NCBI GenBank assembly: GCA_020628635.1
Contig: JAHDEU010000125.1
Span: 1 to 6,701 of the forward strand
Source: Hellea sp.
GTDB taxonomy: Bacteria; Pseudomonadota; Alphaproteobacteria; Caulobacterales; Maricaulaceae
Direction: 5' to 3'
Length of the DNA: 6,701 nucleotides
The notes beneath the pieces were generated by a model. That model did not search any database, was not told the DNA's origin, and saw only the letters and a list, made by a program, of their open reading frames with translations. Position numbers and translations under genes: made by a program. Shown here one piece after another: positions 1-6,701 of the stretch; the stretch's first letter is position 1; the number at the start of each line of letters is the position of its first letter.

Positions 1-12
1 GGATCCAATCTT

Positions 13-81
13 GACGGAACAGCCCCCTCCGTCATCGATCCGCTGGCGCGGCTCTCTGCCACCTCCCCCTGAAGGGGGAGG
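13..81. repeat. Cluster of inverted repeats resembling a dispersed intergenic palindromic (REP-like) element
   Basis: Three stem-loops follow one another. GACGGA at 13-18 pairs with TCCGTC at 28-33. CCGC at 40-43 pairs with GCGG at 48-51 around a TGGC loop. CCTCCCCC at 62-69 pairs perfectly with GGGGGAGG at 74-81 around a TGAA loop. The group lies just beyond the stop codon of the minus-strand peptidase. The C-run/G-run hairpin resembles short palindromes that I recall as scattered between genes in many alphaproteobacterial genomes, but copy number cannot be seen here. It may also protect or end the peptidase transcript, although no T-run follows it on either strand. The whole 1-87 stretch holds no gene that I can support. 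Confidence 0.6.
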
Positions 82-87
82 AAAGGG

Positions 88-1767
<1,680 letters not shown>

Positions 1768-1852
1768 TGCAAGGGTCCGGTAGTCTTTGGGCGTTGTTGT
1801 TGCTAACGCGCCGCCGATGATTATCAAGCCCGCAAATGCCGGGAGTCCCATC
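1768..1852. promoter_or_regulatory. Divergent intergenic promoter region between the two M28 peptidase genes
   Basis: These 85 bases must hold the promoters for both peptidases. On the plus strand a weak sigma-70-like pair is visible: TTGTTG at 1797-1802, 16 bases, then GATTAT at 1819-1824, which would give a leader of roughly 20 bases. On the minus strand GATAAT (1825 down to 1820) overlaps the same site and would give a leader of about 45 bases, but it lacks a convincing -35 box. A GAGTC (GANTC, the CcrM methylation site in alphaproteobacteria) lies at 1843-1847. The assignment of promoter boxes is weak; the presence of divergent promoters follows from the gene layout. Confidence 0.45.
1841..1845 (+). 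promoter_or_regulatory. Ribosome binding site that fixes the start of the second peptidase
   Basis: GGGAG lies 7 bases before the ATG at 1853. The open frame extends upstream to further ATG codons, but only the 1853 start has this spacing and begins a clean lipoprotein signal peptide, so the site decides the start. It overlaps the GAGTC site at 1843-1847. Confidence 0.6.
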
Positions 1853-3301
1853 ATGACCAAACGCCTCTTGCTGAGCTGCGCCGCCGCGCTCGCACTCGCT
1901 GCCTGCGCGGGCGAGACCGCCGAGGTGGAGACGCGCGCCGAAGCGCCCGCCGTTGACACAAAGCCCGCCGCGCCCGCCATCGATCCGACGCTCGCCGCGC
2001 TGAAGCAGCGCGCCTTGTCCGAGAAATACGGCTACGCCATCGTCGAAGGCCTCACCACCGAGGTCGGACAGCGGCTCGCCGGAACAGAAGCCGAGGCCCG
2101 CGCGCGCGACTGGACGGTGGCCAAGTTCGAGGAGATCGGGCTGCAGAACGTCCGCGTCGAGCCGTTCACGATTCCGGGCTGGGAGAGGGGGCTGGAGGAG
2201 GCCTCCATCGTCTCGCCCAATCCGCAGCAGCTCTACATCACCGCGCTGGGCGGCTCGGTCGCGACGCCGTCCGGCGGCATCGAGGCGCCCGTAGTGTTCT
2301 TCCCGACCTATGACGACCTGGAGGGCCACACCGAAGACCTGTCCGGCAAGATCGTCTTCATCTCCGGCCGCATGAAGAAAGCGCCGGATGGTGCGGGCTA
2401 TGGCCCCGCCAACCGAAAGCGCCGCACGGGCGCCACGGAAGGTGCCAAGCGCGGCGCGCTGGCCGTGGTCATCCGCTCGGTCGGCACGGACAGCCACCGC
2501 TTTCCGCATACCGGGCAAATGCGCTACGATCCCGACTATCCGCGCATTCCCATCGCCGCGCTGTCCGGTCCCGACGCAGACCAGTTGGAGCGCACATTCG
2601 AGCGCGGGCAGGACGTGGTGATGAAGCTGCAGATCACGCCCATCGCGACCGGCGACCGGCCCTCCGGCAATGTCATCGGCGAGATCGTCGGCAGCGAGCG
2701 GCCCGACGAGATCGTGCTGATCGGCGGACATCTCGACAGCTGGGACCTCGGCACCGGTGCGGTCGATGACGGTGCGGGCATCGGAGTCAGCGCGGGCGCG
2801 GCGCAGGCCATCATCGAAGCGGGCATCCAGCCCAAGCGCACCATTCGGGTTGTAGCGTTCGGCGCGGAAGAGGTCGGCCTGCTGGGTGCCTATGCCTATG
2901 CGGAAAAATACAAGGACGCGGTCGGGCAGCATGTGCTGGCGACCGAGTCGGACTTTGGGGCAGAAGCGCCTTACGAGGTCCATATCGGTTCTAAGTCCGG
3001 CCATGACGTTATCCGCGAGGCAGCCCGCATCATGGAGCTGCCTGCCATGGTCAAGGAGACGACCGGCGGTCCCGACATCATTCCGCTGGCGGCGGCCGGT
3101 GTGCCGACCATGCGTTTCCAGCAGGACGGGACGGACTATTTCGACCTGCACCACACGCCGGACGACACGCTGGACAAGATCGATCCAGACCAGCTCGCAA
3201 TCAATACCGCCGCTTTCGCCGTAATGGCTGTGTTGGCGGCCAATGCCGACACCGACTTCCGCACGCCGGACGGCGACACCAAAACCACTGAAGGAAACTG
3301 A
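1853..3301 (+). CDS. Lipoprotein M28 peptidase, carboxypeptidase Q-like
   Basis: This 482-residue exported zinc exopeptidase resembles carboxypeptidase Q (plasma glutamate carboxypeptidase, a dipeptidase/carboxypeptidase of M28). The N-terminus MTKRLLLSCAAALALAAC is a lipoprotein signal with lipobox Cys18. A low-complexity Ala/Glu/Pro linker follows to about residue 45. Residues about 140-240 form the PA-like insertion. The catalytic motifs match the human enzyme in order and spacing: His293 in GHLDSWD, bridging Asp305 exactly 12 residues later in GAVDDG, catalytic Glu339 with ligand Glu340, Asp367 in TESD, and His434 in LHHTPDDT. All ligands are present, so it should be active. It is divergent from the other M28 lipoprotein and lies 5 bases upstream of the flavin oxidoreductase, with which it likely forms an operon. 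The likely role is digestion of small peptides in the periplasm or at the outer membrane. Family assignment is firm; the substrate is inferred. Confidence 0.93.
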   Translation: MTKRLLLSCAAALALAACAGETAEVETRAEAPAVDTKPAAPAIDPTLAALKQRALSEKYGYAIVEGLTTEVGQRLAGTEAEARARDWTVAKFEEIGLQNVRVEPFTIPGWERGLEEASIVSPNPQQLYITALGGSVATPSGGIEAPVVFFPTYDDLEGHTEDLSGKIVFISGRMKKAPDGAGYGPANRKRRTGATEGAKRGALAVVIRSVGTDSHRFPHTGQMRYDPDYPRIPIAALSGPDADQLERTFERGQDVVMKLQITPIATGDRPSGNVIGEIVGSERPDEIVLIGGHLDSWDLGTGAVDDGAGIGVSAGAAQAIIEAGIQPKRTIRVVAFGAEEVGLLGAYAYAEKYKDAVGQHVLATESDFGAEAPYEVHIGSKSGHDVIREAARIMELPAMVKETTGGPDIIPLAAAGVPTMRFQQDGTDYFDLHHTPDDTLDKIDPDQLAINTAAFAVMAVLAANADTDFRTPDGDTKTTEGN

Positions 3302-3306
3302 ACACG

Positions 3307-4272
3307 ATGGCTCTGCCCGACATTCTCAAGCAAACCCGCATCCCGGTCGTCGCCGCGCCGATGTTCATCGTGTCCGGGCCGGAACTGGTCATCGCGCAGT
3401 GCAAGGCCGGCATCATCGGCACATTCCCGGCGCTCAATGCGCGGCCGAGCGGGACGCTGGAGAAGTGGATCGTGCGCATCAAGCTGGAGCTCGCCGAATA
3501 CCAGGCGGCCAATCCCGAAAAGGTCGTCGCGCCCTTCGGCGTCAACCAGATCTGCCACCCGTCCAACAACCGGCTGCAGGAGGACATGGAAGTCTGCGTC
3601 CGGCAGGAAGTGCCGATCATCATCACCTCGCTGCAGGCCAACCAGCAGGTCTATGACGCCACGCACAGCTATGGCGGCATCATCCTGCACGACGTCACCA
3701 ATCTGCGTCACACGCGCAAGGCCCTCGGCATGGGCGCGGACGGCGTGATCGCGGTCTGCGCGGGCGCGGGCGGCCATGCGGGGCGGTTGTCGCCCTTCGC
3801 GCTGATCCCCGAAATTCGCGAATTCTTCGACGGCCCGATCCTGGCGTCCGGCTCCATCGCGTCGGGCGGCTCCGTCGCGGGTGCGCTCGCGATCGGTGCG
3901 GACATGGCCTATATCGGCACGCGCTTCATCGCGACGGCCGAAGCCAATGCCGAAGAGGGCTACAAGCAGGAAATCATCGACAGCACGGGCGAGGACATCG
4001 TCTACTCCTCGCTGTTTACCGGCGTGCACGGCAACTACCTGAAGGGTTCTATCCGCCGCGCAGGGATGGACCCGGACAATCTTCCAGAAGCCGACAAGAG
4101 CACGATGAACTTCGGCTCCGGCGGCAATACGGACAAGAAGGCGTGGAAGGACATCTGGGGCGCGGGCCAGGGCGTTGGCCAGGTCGATAGCGCGCCGCCG
4201 GTCGGCGAGGTCATCGACGAGATGGAGGACGAGTTCCAGGAGGCGATCGCGCGACTGGCGAAACACGCCTGA
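3307..4272 (+). CDS. Nitronate monooxygenase family (2-nitropropane dioxygenase/FabK-like) FMN oxidoreductase
   Basis: This 321-residue cytoplasmic TIM-barrel flavoprotein probably oxidises alkyl nitronates, or acts as an NAD(P)H-dependent quinone or enoyl oxidoreductase; relatives of similar sequence do each of these. Visible marks are AAPMF at 16-20 (first strand, FMN side), CAGAGGHAG at 151-159 with His157 in the position of the family's active-site histidine, GSIASGG at 182-188 and AYIGTRF at 201-207, both typical of the FMN phosphate-binding part. The C-terminal region carries WGAGQGVG at 284-291. No signal peptide is present. AGGA at 3292-3295, within the end of the peptidase gene, is the likely ribosome binding site, and the gap to the preceding stop is only 5 bases, pointing to translational coupling. 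The functional link to the peptidase is unclear. Length is usual for the family and no key motif appears to be missing. Confidence 0.92.
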   Translation: MALPDILKQTRIPVVAAPMFIVSGPELVIAQCKAGIIGTFPALNARPSGTLEKWIVRIKLELAEYQAANPEKVVAPFGVNQICHPSNNRLQEDMEVCVRQEVPIIITSLQANQQVYDATHSYGGIILHDVTNLRHTRKALGMGADGVIAVCAGAGGHAGRLSPFALIPEIREFFDGPILASGSIASGGSVAGALAIGADMAYIGTRFIATAEANAEEGYKQEIIDSTGEDIVYSSLFTGVHGNYLKGSIRRAGMDPDNLPEADKSTMNFGSGGNTDKKAWKDIWGAGQGVGQVDSAPPVGEVIDEMEDEFQEAIARLAKHA

Positions 4273-4299
4273 GCATTTCGCCTATCCTGTAAAGCGTTT

Positions 4300-4334
4300 G
4301 CAGGCCGCGCCGGCTTCGGTTACGCCTGCGTAAC
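4300..4334 (+). other. Mutually exclusive hairpins downstream of the oxidoreductase gene
   Basis: GTTACGC at 4319-4325 pairs with GCGTAAC at 4328-4334, giving a very tight hairpin. GCAGGC at 4300-4305 can instead pair with GCCTGC at 4324-4329, and the two structures exclude each other. No T-run follows. The hairpins could protect the 3' end of the upstream mRNA or act in the leader region of the next operon. No known RNA family is recognised. Confidence 0.4.
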
Positions 4335-4336
4335 GG

Positions 4337-4366
4337 CTGGGCCGTGCCTGATTCAGGCCGGCCTGG
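4337..4366 (+). terminator. Strong GC-rich hairpin without U-tract, possible transcript end
   Basis: GGCCG (4340-4344) and GCCTG (4346-4350) pair with CAGGC (4354-4358) and CGGCC (4359-4363) around an ATT loop, with one bulged T at 4345. This gives ten Watson-Crick pairs, with possible wobble pairs further out. It lies about 65 bases after the oxidoreductase stop and before the next gene. The absence of a T-run argues against a classic intrinsic terminator. CAGGCCGGCCTG at 4354-4365 is in addition a perfect 12-base palindrome, so a protein-binding site is an alternative. Confidence 0.35.
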
Positions 4367-4420
4367 GCTGAGGGGACGACCGCGATCGATAATCCGCGGC
4401 GGAACGCGAAAGGGACGGAT
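4367..4420 (+). promoter_or_regulatory. Probable promoter and ribosome binding site of the OmpA/HhH operon
   Basis: A change of operon is expected here because 148 bases separate the two genes. GATAAT at 4388-4393 is a possible -10 box that would give a leader of about 20 bases, but no -35 box is found at the right distance. AAAGGGA at 4409-4415 lies 5 bases before the ATG at 4421 and is an acceptable ribosome binding site. A GATTC (GANTC) site lies just upstream at 4350-4354. Only the ribosome binding site is reasonably supported. Confidence 0.35.
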
Positions 4421-5524
4421 ATGGGCCGCTGGCTAATCGGATTGATCGCATTGCTGCTTATCGGGCTGGTCTATGGCCTGCTGACGGCGGGACCCCGCAT
4501 AGAAGCCATGGAGGGCGACATCCGCAACGCGCTTGCCGCCGATGGCCACGATTGGGCATCCGTGGAAATGAGCGGCAATGTCGCCACCGTGTCCGGCACC
4601 GCACCCGACGCCGCCGCCAAGGCCGCCGCGCTGCGCACAGCCGAGGAGACGACTTGCTCGGCCTGCAAGAACAAGCACACATGGCACGAAGTCCGCGACG
4701 GCGTGACCGCGCGGCAGGCGGCCGCCACGCCGGCGATACCGACGCAAAGCCCCTACACGTTCTCCGCGCGCAAGACCGAGGACGGCACGGTCGTGCTGGA
4801 CGGCTATGTGCCGGATGCGGCGACCAAGACGCGCATCCTGGCTGATGCGCGCGAGATCTTCGACGGCGGCACAATTGTCGACCGCACAATCCGCATCGCC
4901 AAGGGCGCGCCTGACGAACAATGGGCGGATGTGATCGACGAGCATTTCCGCGAGTTGAACCTGCTGGACTCGGGCCGCTTCCAGATGGACGGAATGGAGG
5001 GCAATCTGTCCGGCCAGGCTGCATCGCTCGATGTGCGCGAGCGCATCAACGCCATGGTCACCAACGACACACCCGCACCCTATCGCATCTCGGCCAGCAT
5101 CAAGGTGCCGAACACCGCCTCCGACTCGGTCGGCGAGGTGTCCTCGCAGTCGATTTGCCAGAACCTCCTCAACGACCTGCGCGAGGGAAAGAAGATTTTC
5201 TTTGAACAAGGCGAGGCCGTGATCCGAGGCGACGAGAATTTCGATCTGCTGCGCGACATGGCCGAAGCGGCCAATCAGTGCCCGCGCTTCCGCGTGGCGA
5301 TAAATGGCTACACGTCGTCGGAGGGTGACGACAGCTATAACCAACGCCTGTCCGAGCAGCGCGCAGGCGCGGTGCTGGCCTATCTCAACGGCGAAGCGGG
5401 CATCGACCGTTCGCGCCTGTCCGCGACGGGCTATGGCGAATCTGATCCGATCGCATCCAACGACACAGCGGAGGGTCGCGAACGCAACCGCCGCATCGAA
5501 TTCATCCTTAGCCGGTCCGAATAG
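4421..5524 (+). CDS. Membrane-anchored BON-repeat protein with C-terminal OmpA domain
   Basis: This 367-residue envelope protein probably contacts peptidoglycan. Residues 4-24 form one hydrophobic segment after MGR, with the charge bias placing the rest in the periplasm. No clean signal-peptidase site is seen (LTA before Gly24 is mediocre), so it may stay anchored in the inner membrane. Residues about 28-95, 112-160 and 165-230 look like BON-type modules (patterns such as VSGTAPDAAAK and LDGYVPDAATK). The OmpA domain spans about 245-365, with IFFEQGEAVI, NQRLSEQRA and GYGESDPIASNDTAEGRERNRRIEF. Arg314 matches the diaminopimelate-binding Arg of OmpA domains, but the partner Asp position is Ser299. 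Cys246 and Cys287 bracket the first half of the OmpA domain and could form a disulfide; a CSAC pair lies at 79-82. The architecture resembles mycobacterial ArfA/OmpATb and proteobacterial BON-OmpA proteins. It heads an operon with the next gene, 9 bases away. Confidence 0.88.
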   Translation: MGRWLIGLIALLLIGLVYGLLTAGPRIEAMEGDIRNALAADGHDWASVEMSGNVATVSGTAPDAAAKAAALRTAEETTCSACKNKHTWHEVRDGVTARQAAATPAIPTQSPYTFSARKTEDGTVVLDGYVPDAATKTRILADAREIFDGGTIVDRTIRIAKGAPDEQWADVIDEHFRELNLLDSGRFQMDGMEGNLSGQAASLDVRERINAMVTNDTPAPYRISASIKVPNTASDSVGEVSSQSICQNLLNDLREGKKIFFEQGEAVIRGDENFDLLRDMAEAANQCPRFRVAINGYTSSEGDDSYNQRLSEQRAGAVLAYLNGEAGIDRSRLSATGYGESDPIASNDTAEGRERNRRIEFILSRSE

Positions 5525-5529
5525 GGGAA
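5523..5529 (+). promoter_or_regulatory. Ribosome binding site overlapping the upstream stop codon
   Basis: AGGGGAA shares its first two bases with the TAG stop of the OmpA-domain gene and lies 4 bases before the ATG at 5534. This supports both the chosen start of the downstream gene and translational coupling of the two genes. Confidence 0.7.
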
Positions 5530-5533
5530 CATC

Positions 5534-6701
5534 ATGGATAACTTTTTCGCTTTCCTGGGGTGCTTCTACCTCATTCCGAGCCTCATCATCGGCGGCCTGG
5601 GCTTCCTGCTCGGCTGGTTCCTCAAGCCGCGCAACAAGGTCGTCGGAGACCTGTCACTCGAAGGCGAGGGTGCTCTGCGCACGGAGGTCGATAGCGCGCG
5701 CGCCAAGGTCCAGGACCTCGAGGGCCGCCTCGCCTCGCGCGACACGGAAGTCTCCGACCTGAAAACCAAGCTCGCCGCCGCGGCTGCCGGAGCCGCTGCC
5801 GCCGGTGCAGCCGCCACGGTCGCTGCCAAGGCCGATACGGCCAAGACCACGGATGACGATGACAGCTACGCGCTGGAATGGCAGAACCGCTATCTCGCGG
5901 CCCGGGTGAAATATCTCGAAAGCCGCATCGCCGATGACGCGGAAGCGGCCAAGGCCAAGCCCGCCGCGAAGCCGAAGGCGAAAGCCAAGGCTTCCTCGAC
6001 CAAAACAAAGACAGCTGCAGGTGCCGCCGCGCTTGCCACGGCCGCAGTCGCGACCAAGTCTGCTGCCAAACCCAAGGCGAAAGCAAAGCCGAAAGCCAAG
6101 CCCGCGCCGAAACCCAAACCCAAGGCTGCCGCCAAGTCGAAGCCCAAAGTGCTCTACACGGACGGCCCCACTGACGGCGACCCCGACGACCTTAAACTGA
6201 TCAAGGGCATTGGACCGAAGTTCGAGAAGGACCTCAACGGCAAGGGCATCTACTACTTCCGTCAGATCGGCGCGTGGAAGCGTGCGGATGTTAAGATGGT
6301 CGAGGGCGTCATCGACAGCATGCCGGGTCGCATCGACCGGGATGAGTGGATCCCGCAGGCCAAAAAACTCGCCAAGGGCGGCGCAGCCACGGGCACGAAG
6401 ACACGTGCCGTTGCCAAACCGCGCAAGACGGCCGTGAAAGCGCCTGCCAAGGCAGCGCCTGCCAAGGCAACGACTTCCAGAAAGCCCGCCGCCAAGAAGA
6501 TGACGGCGGAGGAAGCCAAGTTCGAGCGTTATTACACCAACGTCAAAACCTACGACTCCCGCGCATCGCGCGAGGTGGTAGAGAACATCGTGAAATATTG
6601 CGGTGTGTCGCTGAAGTCGCGTGACAGCTCGCTGGTCGCCTGTTCTGACGAGGCGGAACTGCGCCGCGTCGCCAACGGGTTCGTGACCAAGAAGCTGGAG
6701 A
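5534..6701 (+). CDS. Membrane-anchored coiled-coil / helix-hairpin-helix protein with DUF2853-like C-terminus (3' end cut by window)
   Basis: The frame is open from the ATG at 5534 to the window end: 389 codons plus one base, no stop, so the protein is incomplete. Residues 5-30 form a hydrophobic segment (FLGCFYLIPSLIIGG onward) followed by KPRNK, which predicts a cytoplasmic C-terminus. Residues about 43-80 read as a coiled coil. Residues 80-98 are Ala-rich and 107-110 are four Asp. A second charged helix spans about 111-138. Residues 139-206 are a Lys/Ala/Pro linker resembling histone H1-like tails. Residues 218-280 match the alphaproteobacterial HhH domain of the DDLK-IKGIGPK type, with hairpin Gly225-Ile-Gly227 and a closing RDEWIPQAKKLAKG. 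A second Lys/Ala linker (281-323) leads to residues 324-389, which resemble DUF2853 (VKYCGVSLKSRDSSLVACSD, then a FVTKKL pattern). HhH domains usually bind DNA non-specifically, so a membrane-tethered DNA-binding role is inferred. DUF2853 has no known function. A ribosome binding site overlaps the preceding stop. Confidence 0.85.
   Translation, partial: MDNFFAFLGCFYLIPSLIIGGLGFLLGWFLKPRNKVVGDLSLEGEGALRTEVDSARAKVQDLEGRLASRDTEVSDLKTKLAAAAAGAAAAGAAATVAAKADTAKTTDDDDSYALEWQNRYLAARVKYLESRIADDAEAAKAKPAAKPKAKAKASSTKTKTAAGAAALATAAVATKSAAKPKAKAKPKAKPAPKPKPKAAAKSKPKVLYTDGPTDGDPDDLKLIKGIGPKFEKDLNGKGIYYFRQIGAWKRADVKMVEGVIDSMPGRIDRDEWIPQAKKLAKGGAATGTKTRAVAKPRKTAVKAPAKAAPAKATTSRKPAAKKMTAEEAKFERYYTNVKTYDSRASREVVENIVKYCGVSLKSRDSSLVACSDEAELRRVANGFVTKKLE
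5948..6151 (+). repeat. Low-complexity Lys/Ala/Pro codon tract inside the HhH protein gene
   Basis: This stretch encodes residues 139-206 and is built from irregular KPKAKAK-like units broken by an Ala/Thr-rich hydrophobic patch (161-173). It is basic, would be disordered, and resembles bacterial histone H1-like tails. Degenerate repeats of AAGGCGAAAGC type recur, so replication slippage between strains is plausible. Confidence 0.6.
6440..6469 (+). repeat. Perfect 15-base tandem duplication
   Basis: GCGCCTGCCAAGGCA occurs twice without a gap (6440-6454 and 6455-6469), encoding APAKA-APAKA in the second linker. The repeat keeps the reading frame. It points to recent in-frame expansion of the linker. 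Confidence 0.85.

Noticed and set aside
1..6. GGATCC (BamHI site) exactly at the window start
   Set aside because: It could mark a cloning junction, but one hexamer at an edge is weak evidence and nothing vector-like follows.
1787..1852. Upstream in-frame starts of the carboxypeptidase Q-like gene
   Set aside because: They would add residues ahead of a clean lipoprotein signal, while GGGAG is well spaced from the 1853 ATG.
1768..1980. N-terminal extension of the minus-strand peptidase to the furthest upstream ATG
   Set aside because: The extension would overlap the other peptidase gene and bury the lipoprotein signal that begins at 1767. It contains one hydrophobic stretch, but the lipobox with Cys18 is far more convincing.
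3136..4266. Minus-strand open frame (about 375 codons) antisense to the flavin oxidoreductase
   Set aside because: The plus strand carries clear family motifs throughout; the antisense translation has no domain or signal I recognise and is of low-information composition.
5948..6151. Treating the Lys/Ala/Pro tract as a separate histone H1-like gene
   Set aside because: It is in frame and continuous with the upstream membrane anchor and the downstream HhH domain, and no internal start with a ribosome binding site stands out.
5566..6519. Minus-strand Ala/Arg-rich frames opposite the HhH protein gene
   Set aside because: They mirror the Lys/Ala-rich repeats of the plus-strand gene; their low complexity explains the open frames.

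Overview
The window is GC-rich, tightly packed DNA with the coding style of an alphaproteobacterium. The protein types fit the Caulobacterales/Maricaulales/Hyphomonadaceae side of that class: M28 lipoproteins, a BON-OmpA protein, and a helix-hairpin-helix protein with a DUF2853-like tail. This placement is an inference from gene style, not from a marker gene. Five protein-coding genes are supported: one on the minus strand and four on the plus strand. The fifth runs off the right edge. No RNA gene, CRISPR array, transposase or integrase is visible.

Left part (1-3301). The first 87 bases hold a group of strong inverted repeats resembling a dispersed intergenic palindromic element. Then come two divergently transcribed exported zinc peptidases of family M28, separated by 85 bases. 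The minus-strand gene (88-1767) is a 559-residue M28 peptidase with a PA-type insertion. The plus-strand gene (1853-3301) is a 482-residue carboxypeptidase Q-like M28 peptidase. Both start with a lipoprotein signal whose lipobox cysteine is residue 18, and both keep all five metal ligands and the catalytic Glu. They probably degrade peptides at the cell envelope.

Middle (3307-4272). A nitronate monooxygenase/FabK-like FMN oxidoreductase starts 5 bases after the second peptidase and is probably co-transcribed with it. It is followed by a 148-base intergenic region (4273-4420) containing competing hairpins built on GCCTG/CAGGC units and one GANTC site.

Right part (4421-6701). A two-gene operon encodes envelope proteins. 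The first is a membrane-anchored protein with BON-like repeats and a C-terminal OmpA domain; the Asp that normally binds diaminopimelate is a Ser. Nine bases later begins a membrane-anchored protein with a coiled coil, a lysine/alanine-rich linker, a helix-hairpin-helix domain, a second such linker and a DUF2853-like tail cut by the window end. By the positive-inside rule the first protein faces the periplasm and the second the cytoplasm. Together they could link cell wall and nucleoid, which is the most interesting but still hypothetical reading of the window.
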